Part shown: positions 1 to 6,437 of the stretch, in pieces | How positions within the stretch are numbered: the stretch's first letter is position 1 | How the letters are laid out: each line of letters begins with the position of its first letter | NCBI GenBank assembly: GCA_002347985.1 | Contig: DDYM01000061.1 | Span: 97,035 to 103,471, forward strand | Reading direction: 5' to 3' | Source: Bacteroidetes bacterium UBA2234 | GTDB lineage: Bacteria; Bacteroidota; Bacteroidia; NS11-12g; UBA955 | Length of the DNA: 6,437 nt | Translations under genes and position numbers: made by a program | The notes under the pieces: model-generated | The model's database searches: none | The model's input: the letters and a program-made list of their open reading frames with translations, nothing else | What the model was told of the DNA's origin: nothing

Positions 1-770
1 GCATTTTTTACGGGCAACTGAGATTCCTGTAAAATCACATCTCTGTAAAGATTTGTAATTGGAACTTCTGCTGTTGGAATCAAATACAAATCATCAACTC
101 CCACATGGTACATCTGTCCTTCTTTATCAGGTAATTGTCCTGTACCATAACCACTGTCGGCATTCACCATCAACGGTGGTTGAATTTCCATATAACCTGC
201 CTTTCCAGCTTCGTTTAGAAAAAACTGAATTAACGCACGCTGAAATATCGCTCCCTTTCCCTTATAAACAGGAAAACCGGCACCGGTGACCTTTACACCC
301 AATTCAAAATCAATGATATCGTATTTGGCAGCCAATTCCCAGTGTGGCAATGCACCTGCATGCAGCTGCGGCATTTCTCCCCATAAATAAACTTGCTTAT
401 TTTCTTCAGGTGTTTTTCCTTTTGGAACCTCCATAGAAGGTGCGTTGGGAATAGTAAGTAAAAATTGAGTTAATTCCTGGTCCAATAATTCAACGTCCGA
501 TTCCAATTGCTTGAGCGCTTCTTTAATTTCTACACTCTGAAGTTTCAGAGCATCGCCTTCCGCTTTTTTACCCGTTTTGTATAATTCGCCAATTTGCGAT
601 GTAATCTGATTGCCTTTGGCTTGCAGCGATTCCATTTCTGTTCTTTTTGAACGATTTCTTTCGTCCATTTCTAAAACAGAAGACATCAAAGCCTCACCAT
701 CCAATCCTCGGATAGCCAAACGCTCGGCTATCTCTTTGGCGTTTTTTCTAATATTGGCAATTTGTAACAT
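1..770 (-). CDS. serS: Seryl-tRNA synthetase (serine--tRNA ligase), N-terminal 256 residues, cut by the window edge
   Basis: This cytoplasmic class II aminoacyl-tRNA synthetase charges tRNA-Ser (and tRNA-Sec where present) with serine, using ATP. The ATG is at 770 and the frame stays open to position 1, so the C-terminal part is missing. Residues 1 to about 110 form the tRNA-binding N-terminal region, with a charged, Lys/Glu-rich stretch (about 30-100) expected to be the long antiparallel coiled coil. The segment ending in IPNAPS (107-112) leads into the catalytic domain. PHWELAAKYDIIDFE (142-156), TGAGFPVYKGKGA (162-174) and the motif 1 region ending GYMEIQPPLMVN (192-203, with the conserved prolines 198-199) are typical. 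TAEVPITNLYRD (233-244), the serine-binding TxE loop, is present. Motif 2 (FRxE) and motif 3 lie beyond the edge. The family is usually about 420-430 residues. The gene follows cca after a 62-bp gap with no clear promoter, which suggests co-transcription. Identification is secure. Confidence 0.97.
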   Translation of the reverse strand, partial: MLQIANIRKNAKEIAERLAIRGLDGEALMSSVLEMDERNRSKRTEMESLQAKGNQITSQIGELYKTGKKAEGDALKLQSVEIKEALKQLESDVELLDQELTQFLLTIPNAPSMEVPKGKTPEENKQVYLWGEMPQLHAGALPHWELAAKYDIIDFELGVKVTGAGFPVYKGKGAIFQRALIQFFLNEAGKAGYMEIQPPLMVNADSGYGTGQLPDKEGQMYHVGVDDLYLIPTAEVPITNLYRDVILQESQLPVKN

Positions 771-832
771 ATTGAGATTGCGAATTTCGTGAATTTATTT
801 GAAGAAATCGAGGTGATTCCTTTGTGTTTGGT

Positions 833-2254
833 TTATTCTTCTACTTTCAATTTGGGTTTAACACCAAATCCTTTGGCCACTTCAACAGCCCGTTCTAATG
901 CGATTTCTATTTCATTGGGAATCTGCCCATCCAAAATCATCTCACGAACGGCTTCTTTAATCATACCAATGTGTTGAGGATCCCTAATTTCAAAGTAGTT
1001 CTTGATGTGATTCCCAGTTAATGCAGGTTGCCAATTTCTCAACTCATCCTTTGAAATCACTTCATTGATTTTCTCTTGCACTTTAACAAGGTTTTTAAGG
1101 TGTTTCTCTACTTTGGCCTCGTTTTTACTCGTTATATCTGCTCTACAAAGTGTAACCAAGTCTGTGACATGTTCACCGGCATCTACAATCAATCGTCTTA
1201 CAGCACTATCCGTCACTATTTCCTGCGACAACACAATCGGACGTAGATGCAATAGAACCAACTTTGAAACGTAACGCATTTTATCGTCCAGTGGCAATCG
1301 CATTCGTCTAAAAATGCCTTTTACCATCCGTGACCCCTTGTCTTCATGCCCATGAAATGTCCAACCATGCTGATTGTCGAATCTCTTTGTCGCCGGCTTC
1401 GCAATATCGTGAAGAATGGCGGCCCATCTTAACCAAAGGTTATCGGTGAACTGACAAATGTTGTCTAACACTTGCAACGTATGATAGAAATTGTCTTTGT
1501 GCGATTTTCCGTTTCTGGTTTCAACACCATGTAGTAGCATCATTTCCGGAAATATGATATCCAAAAGCCCAGTATTGGATAACATTTCAAAGGCACGACT
1601 TGGTTTTTCACACATAATCATCCCATTGATTTCATCTGAAATTCGCTCCTGAGATACAATTTCAATGCGCGCTGCATTGGCTTTGATGGCGTCAAAAGTT
1701 TTTACTTCAATCCTAAAATTCAAACGCGTTGCAAATCTTATTCCTCTTAACATTCGCAAAGGATCATCATCAAAAGTGACCTGAGGATCTGCACAGGTTC
1801 TGATAACCATGTTCTGCAAATCTTGAATCCCATTGAAGGGGTCATACAACTCTCCATAATTATCGCTATTTAACGATAAATACATTGAATTTATGGTAAA
1901 ATCCCTTCTATTCTGATCATCCTCCAGCGATCCATCTTCTACGATAGGTTTGCGAGAATCCCGACGATAACTCTCTTTTCTTGCACCTATAAACTCGATA
2001 ATCCAATCATCAAATTTGATTTGAGCAGTACCAAAATTCCTAAATACACTCAAACTGCAATCGTTGTCAAAATCCTTTGCGACAGCCTGAGCAAATTCAA
2101 CGCCATTGCCTACCACGACAATGTCGATGTCTTTGTTTTCCCTCTGTAACAATAAATCTCTAACATACCCACCAACAACATAGGCACGCAATTCCAACCT
2201 GTCGGCGGTCTTGCCTATCAATTTAAAAATGGGATTCTCTAAAGCCGATTGCAC
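833..2254 (-). CDS. cca: CCA-adding tRNA nucleotidyltransferase with HD domain
   Basis: This cytoplasmic class II enzyme builds or repairs the 3'-CCA end of tRNAs from CTP and ATP. Numbering here counts from the longer GTG start at 2272. The nucleotidyltransferase head has GGYVRD (34-39) and the metal-binding DID pair (Asp48, Asp50). RRDFTINSM (122-130), DDPLRMLRGIRFATRL (169-184) and QERISDE (208-214, the ERxxxE motif) follow. An HD phosphohydrolase-type domain covers roughly 260-400, with His264, His288-Asp289 (LHDIAKPATKRF) and HGHE (307-310). The C-terminal tail is the usual tRNA-binding helical region. Full length (473 or 479 residues) is normal for the Bacteroidota form. The longest frame starts at GTG 2272, adding a Cys-rich MCYLCAV leader unlike the family. 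I prefer the GTG at 2254, giving MQSALENPIFK, which lines up with relatives that begin close to xALxxPIFK; it also leaves a TAnnTTTG site just upstream. serS follows downstream. The function is secure; the start is not. Confidence 0.93.
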   Translation of the reverse strand: MQSALENPIFKLIGKTADRLELRAYVVGGYVRDLLLQRENKDIDIVVVGNGVEFAQAVAKDFDNDCSLSVFRNFGTAQIKFDDWIIEFIGARKESYRRDSRKPIVEDGSLEDDQNRRDFTINSMYLSLNSDNYGELYDPFNGIQDLQNMVIRTCADPQVTFDDDPLRMLRGIRFATRLNFRIEVKTFDAIKANAARIEIVSQERISDEINGMIMCEKPSRAFEMLSNTGLLDIIFPEMMLLHGVETRNGKSHKDNFYHTLQVLDNICQFTDNLWLRWAAILHDIAKPATKRFDNQHGWTFHGHEDKGSRMVKGIFRRMRLPLDDKMRYVSKLVLLHLRPIVLSQEIVTDSAVRRLIVDAGEHVTDLVTLCRADITSKNEAKVEKHLKNLVKVQEKINEVISKDELRNWQPALTGNHIKNYFEIRDPQHIGMIKEAVREMILDGQIPNEIEIALERAVEVAKGFGVKPKLKVEE

Positions 2255-2282
2255 TGCACAAAGATAGCACACCCTATATTTG
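2249..2282 (+). promoter_or_regulatory. Candidate Bacteroidota promoter for the GT-C-like membrane protein
   Basis: TATATTTG at 2275-2282 matches the -7 consensus TAnnTTTG. A TTG at 2249-2251 lies 23 bp upstream, the upper end of the spacing reported for flavobacterial promoters. The -7 element ends only 5 bp before the ATG at 2288, so the transcript would have little or no leader. The -33 part overlaps the first codons of the divergent cca gene. Confidence 0.4.
2259..2266 (-). promoter_or_regulatory. Candidate Bacteroidota -7 promoter element for cca-serS
   Basis: On the minus strand the octamer TATCTTTG matches the Bacteroidota -7 consensus TAnnTTTG exactly. It ends 4 bp before the GTG at 2254. 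No TTG sits at the expected 17-23 bp upstream; the nearest is about 31 bp away, inside the divergent gene. If used, transcription would begin at or very near the start codon, giving an almost leaderless mRNA. An exact match to five fixed bases can arise by chance, so this is tentative. Confidence 0.3.
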
Positions 2283-2287
2283 TTGCG

Positions 2288-3910
2288 ATGCGATTTTCAA
2301 TAAATGCAATTGCTTATTTTCTTGTTGCAATTTTTGTCGTTGTGTTTGTGTTGATTCTAATTGTACCAATTGGACATACGGGCGACGGATGGGGATATGC
2401 GGCAGACGTGATGCGCGCCAACTCCTGGCAGTCGCCAGATTTAGTATCTGCGCATCATTTGTTATACAATTATTTCTGTTACGCCTCAAAATCAGTTTTT
2501 CTACATTGTAACATCAATCCAATTAACGGATTTACGGCCATCAATTGGATATTTTATGGTTTCATTTTATGGATATTGTACAAAACATTAAGGGCGCTAA
2601 ATCAAAACATATGGGCATCATTCAATTGGACATTGCTTATCGCTGGATGTTATGGCCTGCTGCGATTTGCACTAGAAAATGAAACTTATATCCTCCCCCT
2701 TTTCTTTGCATTATTAGGGAGCCATTTTGCCTTGTTCTTGAAAAACAACAGATCGAAAGACCTGTGGGGTTTTTCTTGTTTTACGATCGCAGTTTTGTTT
2801 CATCAAAGTTATATTTTCTGGCTCATCGCATTTTGTATTCATTCCTTTTATCAAAGAAGGTTTTTAGTCCCGTTTCTTTCTATTCTCACAATAGTTTTAT
2901 TTTATTTGTTATTTGCGATAAAGCAAAATCAATCCTTAATGGGGTTTGTTTTGAATGATGCGAACAATGGGTTGGTTCAATTAATACCCGATGTAAACAA
3001 TTTCAAATTCACCCTTATTAATGGATTCCGATCATTGTTCCAAGTCCACGGAAACATGGTTATTTTATTCAATAGCTGGACATTGTTGTCGATCATCGGA
3101 TTATCTGGCTTTGCGTTATTCATCACTGTGACGTTGCGTTCATTTTTGAAATACAATACTATCAACGAGTTAAATGATCGAGATAACAAATCAACGAAAG
3201 CGCTTACACATCGAATGAGCAACCCATTTTTCATTGCATTTTTTCTGCATTTGGCATTCGCATTCTACTCAGTTGGAAATGCTGAATTCATGGTAATGTT
3301 GCCGATATTATTCTTATTGTCATTTTACGATAAAATCACACCCCTATTCACACATATCCACCTTATGACATTGGGAATTTGGATTTATAACATCGTGTTT
3401 TATATCATCCCGCTATCCTCTGGCACTTTTGATGATATCGGCGGCACGAGTAAATTACTCTCAAAAGACCATCCAAAAAGTCCTTTCCTATTGGTTTCTA
3501 GCAATGCGGTTGCCATTCATAATAAATTGGAATACGATATAGCTGTTCAACGATATACTCGATCCTTAATAAAAAATTCCAACAATCAGGGCGATTACAT
3601 TAAGGACACCAACGACTCATCCGCTTTTAGTACATCGCAAAAAAATGTCCATGGCGAATTCCTCATTGGTCAGAATCCAAAAGAAGTCGATCGCATTCTA
3701 AAAGCCATTGCCAATCAAGAAATCGAAGTATACACAGACAACACCCTATTATTCAATGACTTGAAAAGCACTTCTCGAGCAGCGATGCTCATAGATCCAT
3801 ACCTAAAAAACCGTTTATCAAATTGCAAATGGATTAAACTTCAAGAGGAGAACTTCTCAAATCCAAAGCGAAAATTAGAGCTCTATAAAATCGTTAGGGA
3901 GAAAAAATAG
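2288..3910 (+). CDS. Polytopic membrane protein, probable GT-C-type glycosyltransferase-like protein of unknown substrate
   Basis: I do not recognise a named family member. The 540-residue protein has about nine or ten hydrophobic segments, roughly at 7-29, 83-103, 111-128, 133-151, 160-185, 191-211, 258-281, 312-328, 333-347 and 355-376. A mostly hydrophilic tail follows (about 385-540). The layout resembles GT-C-fold enzymes, which use lipid-linked sugar donors outside the inner membrane. The first long loop carries acidic residues just after segment 1 (GDGWGYAAD, Asp33 and Asp40) and an SAHHLLYN motif (54-61). Later come ENETY (130-134), LFHQSY (170-175) and NAEF (331-334), charged or polar groups next to membrane segments. 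The acidic loop-1 residue is where GT-C enzymes place their catalytic base, but no diagnostic motif assigns a substrate. A longer frame begins at 2249; ATG 2288 is preferred because a TAnnTTTG element lies just upstream and a hydrophobic segment follows at once. It is a single-gene unit between divergent cca and convergent ftsE-like genes. The alternative is another multi-pass envelope protein. Confidence 0.85.
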   Translation: MRFSINAIAYFLVAIFVVVFVLILIVPIGHTGDGWGYAADVMRANSWQSPDLVSAHHLLYNYFCYASKSVFLHCNINPINGFTAINWIFYGFILWILYKTLRALNQNIWASFNWTLLIAGCYGLLRFALENETYILPLFFALLGSHFALFLKNNRSKDLWGFSCFTIAVLFHQSYIFWLIAFCIHSFYQRRFLVPFLSILTIVLFYLLFAIKQNQSLMGFVLNDANNGLVQLIPDVNNFKFTLINGFRSLFQVHGNMVILFNSWTLLSIIGLSGFALFITVTLRSFLKYNTINELNDRDNKSTKALTHRMSNPFFIAFFLHLAFAFYSVGNAEFMVMLPILFLLSFYDKITPLFTHIHLMTLGIWIYNIVFYIIPLSSGTFDDIGGTSKLLSKDHPKSPFLLVSSNAVAIHNKLEYDIAVQRYTRSLIKNSNNQGDYIKDTNDSSAFSTSQKNVHGEFLIGQNPKEVDRILKAIANQEIEVYTDNTLLFNDLKSTSRAAMLIDPYLKNRLSNCKWIKLQEENFSNPKRKLELYKIVREKK

Positions 3911-3926
3911 CCCAATTGAAAGGGGC
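3902..3926 (-). terminator. Weak candidate intrinsic terminator of the FtsE-like gene
   Basis: Reading the minus strand past the ftsE-like stop, GCCC (3926-3923) can pair with GGGC (3913-3910) across a 9-base loop, followed directly by TATTTTTTC (3909-3901). The stem is only 4 bp, though all G-C, so strength is doubtful. The site overlaps the last codons of the convergent membrane-protein gene, since only 21 bp separate the two stop codons. No T-run follows on the plus strand. Confidence 0.3.
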
Positions 3927-3931
3927 AATTC

Positions 3932-4615
3932 CTAAGAAATTTGAAAAGAATCAACCTGATTTAGGGTTCTATCTTCTAGCTTACACACAGTTCCGCCAAA
4001 TTTTTGAATCAATCGATAATCATGGGTTGCCATCAAAATCGCAGTCCCTTCACGTGCGATGTTCTTCAATAGCATCATAATTTCATCACTTACCTCGGGA
4101 TCCAAATTCCCAGTAGGTTCATCCGCCAGCATCACCTTGGGATCATTTAATAGTGCACGTGCAATAACCAATCTTTGTTGTTCTCCGCCACTTAATTCAG
4201 CGGGAATCTTGTAATCCTTGGTTTGAAGACCAACCTTTTCCAAAACCGCTTTGCAACGGTCTAGCATTTCATGTTTGTTTTTCCAGCCCGTTGCACTGAG
4301 AACAAACATCAAATTGTCTAATACATTGCGATCTGTAAGCAACTGAAAATCTTGAAAAACTATACCGAGCTTGCGTCGCAAATAAGGAACATCCTTTGGC
4401 TTAATCGACTGTAAATCATACCCTGCGATATCAATCCTTCCCTCTTGTAATTTCAATTCTCCATAGAGCGTTTTCAACAAAGATGACTTCCCTGAGCCAG
4501 TTCTACCAATCAAGTAAACAAACTCACCTTCTGAAACTTGCAAGTTGACATTTTGTAGCACGGCGATGTTACCCTGATGGATGGTGGCCTGAGATATACT
4601 TATTGGATTTTCCAC
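3932..4615 (-). CDS. ftsE: FtsE-like ABC transporter ATP-binding protein
   Basis: This 227-residue single-domain ABC ATPase has every expected motif: Walker A GRTGSGKS (37-44), Q-loop Gln88 in GIVFQDFQLL, signature LSGGEQQR (141-148), Walker B VMLADE (161-166), D-loop NLD (170-172) and switch His198. The phrases QDFQLLTDRNVLDNL and ADEPTGNLDPEVSDEIMMLL are those of the FtsE/LolD/MacB group. The short length, and the lack of any added domain, best fit FtsE. FtsE works with the membrane protein FtsX at the division site, where the complex regulates peptidoglycan hydrolases. No ftsX is visible here; in Bacteroidota the two genes are often apart. The start is GTG at 4615, with no upstream Shine-Dalgarno sequence. 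ung lies 112 bp upstream on the same strand, with a possible promoter between. LolD-type lipoprotein-export ATPase is the main alternative; the ABC assignment itself is certain. Confidence 0.88.
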   Translation of the reverse strand: MENPISISQATIHQGNIAVLQNVNLQVSEGEFVYLIGRTGSGKSSLLKTLYGELKLQEGRIDIAGYDLQSIKPKDVPYLRRKLGIVFQDFQLLTDRNVLDNLMFVLSATGWKNKHEMLDRCKAVLEKVGLQTKDYKIPAELSGGEQQRLVIARALLNDPKVMLADEPTGNLDPEVSDEIMMLLKNIAREGTAILMATHDYRLIQKFGGTVCKLEDRTLNQVDSFQIS

Positions 4616-4727
4616 AATCCAAAATTATTTCATTCTATGGGTAGAAAACGACAAACATATTCACAGGCAAATACACTGTTTGATTTATCAATCGCTAAAA
4701 TGTTAAACTCGATCAATTCGCCAAATT
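4616..4727. other. Intergenic region between ung and the FtsE-like gene
   Basis: This AT-rich 112-bp gap has no open frame of note. It holds the candidate -7 element at 4652-4659, a short dyad TTGAT-TT-ATCAA at 4680-4691, and two near-identical words, ATCAATCGC (4688-4696) and ATCAATTCGC (4712-4721). No strong terminator hairpin with a T-run follows ung. None of these short motifs is strong enough to name an operator. Confidence 0.5.
4652..4659 (-). promoter_or_regulatory. Candidate -7 promoter element upstream of the FtsE-like gene
   Basis: On the minus strand TATGTTTG matches TAnnTTTG and lies 36 bp before the GTG start at 4615, a normal leader distance. A good -33 TTG is not found at 17-23 bp; the nearest candidates sit at about 9 and 29 bp. 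The gap between ung and this gene (4616-4727) makes an independent promoter plausible, though read-through from ung is equally possible. Confidence 0.35.
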
Positions 4728-5426
4728 TCAAAGCGCCCAAACGATAGGTGATTTACCATTGGCCAAAAGTGCATCGTTAATTTCAGAAAAAGGTTTACTC
4801 CCAAAGAATCCCCTATGGGCTGAAAGTGGACTTGGATGAACCCCTTTAATTACTTTGTGCTTTTTTTTGTCGATGAATTTTTCGAATCTCTGCGCCGATT
4901 TACCCCATAAAACAAAAACAACGAACGGATTGTGATTAGACAAGGTTACCAAAACTTGACTCACGAAATGTTCCCATCCGATGTTCTGATGAGATAAAGG
5001 CGAACCATTCAAAACAGTTAATATCGAATTGAGAAGCAACACTCCATGATGAGCCCATTTTGTTAGATCACCGTGCTTAGGTGGAATAAATCCCAAGTCA
5101 TCTTCTAACTCTATGAAAATATTCCTCAATGAAGGTGGGATTGTAATAGAATCAGGCACCGAGAACGACAATCCCATGGCTTGATTTGTCTGATGATATG
5201 GATCTTGACCCAGAATAACGCATTTCACATCATTCAAAGGAGTCGTTGAAAATGCATTAAAAATCTTATCAACAGGAGGAAAAACGCGTTTCCCCAACTG
5301 ATAATCGCGAAGAATCGATGATTCGATTTTCTCAAAATCTCCTGGATTCAGTTTTTCCAATAAAACCGATTGCCAATCTACTGTTACTTGATCAGAAAAC
5401 GCCTTAAACAAGAAGCCCTCTTCCAT
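4728..5426 (-). CDS. ung: Uracil-DNA glycosylase, family 1
   Basis: Ung starts base-excision repair by cutting uracil, from cytosine deamination or dUTP misincorporation, out of DNA in the cytoplasm. The 232-residue protein has the full family-1 signature. GQDPYH (73-78) contains Asp75, equivalent to the catalytic Asp64 of E. coli, and PPSLRNIFIELEDDLG (97-112) follows. GVLLLNSILTV (128-138) carries the uracil-reading Asn133. SHQNIGWEHF (145-154) is next, and HPSPLSAHRGFFGSKPFSEIN (197-217) holds the catalytic His197 and the minor-groove intercalation loop. The length is normal for the family (about 220-230). ATG 5426 is preferred: the upstream stretch is A-rich with no Shine-Dalgarno sequence, and the N-terminus is typical. 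The stop codon of the SNF2 gene lies only 9 bp upstream on the same strand, so the two are probably one transcript. All key residues are intact. Confidence 0.98.
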   Translation of the reverse strand: MEEGFLFKAFSDQVTVDWQSVLLEKLNPGDFEKIESSILRDYQLGKRVFPPVDKIFNAFSTTPLNDVKCVILGQDPYHQTNQAMGLSFSVPDSITIPPSLRNIFIELEDDLGFIPPKHGDLTKWAHHGVLLLNSILTVLNGSPLSHQNIGWEHFVSQVLVTLSNHNPFVVFVLWGKSAQRFEKFIDKKKHKVIKGVHPSPLSAHRGFFGSKPFSEINDALLANGKSPIVWAL

Positions 5427-5435
5427 CGTAACGAT

Positions 5436-6437
5436 TTAGTTTAGCAGATCCTCGAGTTCTTCAATATCCAAGCTGGCCAAAATGGAGTCTTCGTCTGGGA
5501 TTACGCTTTCGGCAAGAGCCGCTTTTTTTGCTTGTAATGCCAAAATCTTTTCCTCAATCGTATCCTTTGTAATGAATTTGTAGCTAAATACCGGCTTGTC
5601 TTGACCGATGCGATGCGCTCTGTCTTCCGCCTGTTTCATCGTAAATGGATTCCACCAAGGATCTGCCAAAAATACATAATCAGCAGCAGTAAGGTTCAAT
5701 CCGCTGTTACCTGCCCTCAAACTCAAAAGGAAAACTCTCTTTTCATCGTTGTTTTGAAATAGATCAATTTGCACCTGTCTTTCCTTCTCATCCATAGATC
5801 CATCCAAATAGCAATATTCCACTCCTTGTTGTTCGAAAATCTCTTCAAACACCTTCAAATAGCCCACAAATTGTGAGAAAAACAAAACTTTGTGTCCATT
5901 CGCTACAGCGCGAAGAAGCATGCGCATAATTTCATCGTCTTTCCCACTGCTACCCTCGTAATTCACATCCTTCAGAGTAGGATTTAATGCAATCTGACGA
6001 AGGTGCATCAATCCATTGAAAATCTTCAATCGAGACTTAGAAATACCCAATTCAGAAACGTGATTCAATATTTCATTGCGATACTGACTTTTAACCGACT
6101 CATACAATTCCGCTTGCTCGGGACTCATTTCACAGAAGTGAACTTTTTCGATTTTCGGCGGCAACTCTTGCATGACCTGCTTTTTGGTACGGCGAAGGAC
6201 AAAAGGGTCAATCAACTTGCGCAACTCCTCCGTTTTTTGGGGATTGGCGCCTTTCTCAATGGGTCTGATAAACTGCTTTTCAAAGTAACTATAGCTTCCC
6301 AACAGTCCCGGGTTCAAGAAATTCATCTGACTCCAGATGTCAAGTAAAGTATTTTCAATCGGAGTACCGGTTAGAGCGATTTTATTCCTTGATTGAATCT
6401 TCAACAACGCCCTAGAAGTTTGTGATGAGGGATTTTT
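5436..6437 (-). CDS. SNF2-family DEAD/DEAH-box helicase, C-terminal part, cut by the window edge
   Basis: The frame is open from the right edge, so this is the last 333 residues of a longer protein. An apparent start at 6407 is only an internal TTG codon in the middle of a conserved motif region and is not a real start. Numbering the visible part from the edge, it opens with KNPSSQTSRALLKI, the stretch that normally follows the Walker B (DExQ) box of SNF2 ATPases. Motif III is LTGTPIEN (22-29). LRRTKKQVMQELPPKIE (81-97) bridges the two lobes. The second RecA-like lobe has VLFFSQF (184-190), LSLRAGNSGLNLTAADYV (238-255, motif V) and QAEDRAHRIGQ (269-279, motif VI with the arginine fingers). 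These enzymes use ATP to translocate on double-stranded DNA and strip or move proteins; the RapA/HepA relative recycles RNA polymerase. Substrate and N-terminal domains are unseen. It lies directly upstream of ung, probably in one transcript. Confidence 0.95.
   Translation of the reverse strand, partial: KNPSSQTSRALLKIQSRNKIALTGTPIENTLLDIWSQMNFLNPGLLGSYSYFEKQFIRPIEKGANPQKTEELRKLIDPFVLRRTKKQVMQELPPKIEKVHFCEMSPEQAELYESVKSQYRNEILNHVSELGISKSRLKIFNGLMHLRQIALNPTLKDVNYEGSSGKDDEIMRMLLRAVANGHKVLFFSQFVGYLKVFEEIFEQQGVEYCYLDGSMDEKERQVQIDLFQNNDEKRVFLLSLRAGNSGLNLTAADYVFLADPWWNPFTMKQAEDRAHRIGQDKPVFSYKFITKDTIEEKILALQAKKAALAESVIPDEDSILASLDIEELEDLLN

Noticed and set aside
59..289. Plus-strand open frame of 76 codons
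   Set aside because: It lies antisense within the strongly conserved serS coding sequence and shows no recognisable domain; it is a shadow frame.
610..977. Two plus-strand open frames (610-792 and 789-977)
   Set aside because: They are antisense to the serS and cca ends and gap, with low-complexity Ser/Ile/Leu-rich products and no promoter or ribosome site.
2274..3234. Other frames across the membrane-protein gene (2274-2489 minus, 2764-2958 plus, 2977-3234 minus)
   Set aside because: They overlap a long, clearly coding membrane protein and show no family features.
3914..3930. AATTG/CAATT hairpin as a plus-strand terminator for the membrane-protein gene
   Set aside because: The stem is only 5 A/T-rich base pairs and no T-run follows on the plus strand.
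6003..6347. Plus-strand open frame of 114 codons
   Set aside because: It is entirely antisense to the SNF2 helicase lobes, whose motifs are intact on the minus strand.
6405..6407. TTG at 6407 as the start of the SNF2 gene
   Set aside because: The frame continues upstream without a stop, and the ten codons before it (KNPSSQTSRA) match the conserved segment after the Walker B box, so the gene starts outside the window.

Overview
The window looks like a core chromosomal segment of a Bacteroidota bacterium, probably a flavobacterium or relative. The coding regions are fairly AT-rich and no clear Shine-Dalgarno sequences precede the starts. Several sites match the Bacteroidota -7 promoter element TAnnTTTG. 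The SerRS and CCA-enzyme sequences carry residue patterns I associate with this phylum. The genus cannot be fixed from the sequence alone.

From left to right, positions 1-770 hold the N-terminal 256 residues of seryl-tRNA synthetase (minus strand, running off the window). Upstream of it on the same strand lies an HD-domain CCA-adding tRNA nucleotidyltransferase, so the two tRNA genes probably share a transcript. Divergent from cca, on the plus strand, is a 540-residue polytopic membrane protein that resembles GT-C-fold glycosyltransferases but has no assignable substrate. It converges on an FtsE-like ABC ATPase (minus). Upstream of that ATPase are uracil-DNA glycosylase (ung) and the C-terminal half of a SNF2-family helicase (minus, running off the right edge). 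The SNF2 and ung genes are 9 bp apart and are very likely co-transcribed.

Functionally there are three parts: tRNA maturation plus charging (cca-serS), a lone envelope membrane protein, and a DNA-repair or helicase pair (SNF2-ung) followed by a division-type ATPase. No mobile element, CRISPR array, RNA gene or toxin/defence island is visible. The least ordinary items are the membrane protein and the tight divergent control region at about 2249-2290, where both genes may start with almost no leader. I do not see a convincing undescribed system here.
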